In this document: positions 63,200-64,000 of the stretch, one piece after another
How positions within the stretch are numbered: position 1 is the first letter of the stretch
Layout of the letters: the number at the start of each line of letters is the position of its first letter
DNA from: Lysobacter capsici
GTDB taxonomy: Bacteria; Pseudomonadota; Gammaproteobacteria; Xanthomonadales; Xanthomonadaceae
Assembly (NCBI RefSeq): GCF_018732085.1
Contig: NZ_CP076103.1
Span: 4,278,001-4,342,000 of the forward strand
Direction of reading: 5' to 3'
Length of the DNA: 64,000 bases
Position numbers and translations under genes: made by a program
Notes under the pieces: model-generated
Database searches by the model: none
What the model saw: only the letters and a program-made list of their open reading frames with translations
Told to the model about the DNA's origin: nothing

Positions 63200-64000
63200 A
63201 TGACCTCCACCCGCCCCGCGTCCCTCGGCCCCAAGCCCGTTTCCTACTGGCCGCTGCTGCTCGCCGCCACCGCGATGCTGATGATCACCATGGGCATCCG
63301 CCAATCGCAGGGCCTGCTGATCAAACCGATCGGCCACAGCACCGGGCTGGGCATCGCCGAGATCAGTTTCGCGCTCGCGATCGGTCAGTTCGTGTGGGGC
63401 GCGGTGCAGCCGCTGTTCGGCGCGCTCGCCGACCAACGCGGGCCCGGACGGGTGCTGGTGTTCGGCGGACTGCTGTTGATCGCCGGCATGGCGCTGACCC
63501 CGCTGGTGACCTCGCAATGGGGATTGATCGTCACCCTCGGCCTGCTCGGCGCGGCCGGCGCGGGCGCGGGCAGTTTCTCGATCCTGATCGGCGCGACCGC
63601 GCAACGCCTGCCGGCGGAAAAGCGCTCGATGGCGGCCGGGGTGATCAATGCCGGCGGCTCGATGGGCCAGTTCGTGTTCGCGCCGCTGGTGCAGGCGGTG
63701 ATCGCCGCGGCGGGATGGATGGCGGCGATGTGGACCCTGGCCGCGGCCGCGGTCGCCACCTTGCCTTTGGCGTGGCCGCTGCGGCGCCGCGCAGAGCCGG
63801 CCACGCCGTCGGCGACGACAGCCGCCGCCGCGCCCGGCATCGGCCTGCGCGAGCAACTGCGCATCGCCTTGCGCGACCGCAGCTACTGGATGCTGCACCT
63901 GGGCTTTTTCACCTGCGGCTTCCACATCGCCTTCCTGGTCACCCACCTGCCCGGCGAGATCGCGCTGTGCGGGCTGTCGGACAACGTGTCGGCGATGGCG
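63200..64000 (+). CDS. MFS transporter, 3' end beyond window
   Basis: The first 267 residues of a major facilitator superfamily permease. After a short basic start, hydrophobic helices run from WPLLLAATAMLMITMGIR; GALADQRGPGRVLVFGG is the usual loop 2-3 motif and QRLPAEKRSMAAGVINAGGSMGQF the fifth-helix region typical of the OxlT/NarK-like side. The last readable helix is WMLHLGFFTCGFHIAFLVTHLPG. The frame runs to the window end with no stop. Substrate unknown; it may be controlled by the MarR gene upstream. Confidence 0.88.
   Translation, partial: MTSTRPASLGPKPVSYWPLLLAATAMLMITMGIRQSQGLLIKPIGHSTGLGIAEISFALAIGQFVWGAVQPLFGALADQRGPGRVLVFGGLLLIAGMALTPLVTSQWGLIVTLGLLGAAGAGAGSFSILIGATAQRLPAEKRSMAAGVINAGGSMGQFVFAPLVQAVIAAAGWMAAMWTLAAAAVATLPLAWPLRRRAEPATPSATTAAAAPGIGLREQLRIALRDRSYWMLHLGFFTCGFHIAFLVTHLPGEIALCGLSDNVSAMA

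Overview
The window reads as one chromosomal stretch of a high-GC gammaproteobacterium of the family Xanthomonadaceae, most likely Lysobacter. This is an inference from several signs: an Ax21-family outer membrane protein, a ribosomal THX protein with a Lys/Ala tail, many TonB-dependent receptors and LysR regulators, an exported GH64 beta-1,3-glucanase and a GH75-like chitosanase that suit a predator of fungi, and very many dispersed palindromic repeats. No tRNA, rRNA, CRISPR array, integrase or transposase was seen. The very high GC makes many long antisense ORFs, which were discarded.

Layout. 1-5.7 kb: LysR (cut by the window edge), 100-bp tandem repeats, a cyclase-family hydrolase, a DMT exporter with a divergent LysR, and a TfoX-like protein. 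5.7-13.7 kb: TonB receptor, M1 peptidase, divergent exported GH64 glucanase, a 157-bp tandem array, and dbpA. 13.8-21.7 kb: membrane protein, GreA/GreB-like factor, orphan Imm8-like protein, a desaturase overlapping a membrane/SRPBCC protein, an ECF sigma factor pair, an ArsR regulator, a second desaturase and a GIY-YIG protein. Two near-identical AT-rich 16-mers link the ArsR promoter to the first desaturase. 21.6-31.4 kb: MAPEG, MDR oxidoreductase, S4 protein, two membrane proteins of unknown role, then nadM-nadV (NAD salvage from nicotinamide), followed by an overlapping radical SAM/DNA-methylase-fold pair of unknown function. 31.4-41.7 kb: GH75-like chitosanase, GNAT, MDR/LysR divergent pair, octamer repeats, a solitary RecF-like ATPase, a CsgG-like protein, a broken DUF885 gene and small genes. 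42-55.7 kb: hutU, hutF and hutI (histidine degradation) split by unrelated genes, with a TetR gene whose start codon lies in a perfect palindrome. In between are an NPP phosphodiesterase, a large modular secreted protein, a 577-bp inverted repeat and an Ada-AlkA/Ogt alkylation repair operon. 56.2-64 kb: M19 dipeptidase operon, Ax21, THX, a zinc-type module (MerC-like plus ZnuD-like receptor around a Zur-box-like site), a MarR regulator and an MFS transporter cut by the end.

The best candidates for something not yet described are the radical SAM/methylase pair next to NAD salvage (29.2-31.4 kb), the ArsR/desaturase operator pair (15.8 and 19.8 kb), the Zur-like MerC/ZnuD module, and the long transposase-free inverted repeat at 50 kb. 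All are inferences from sequence alone.
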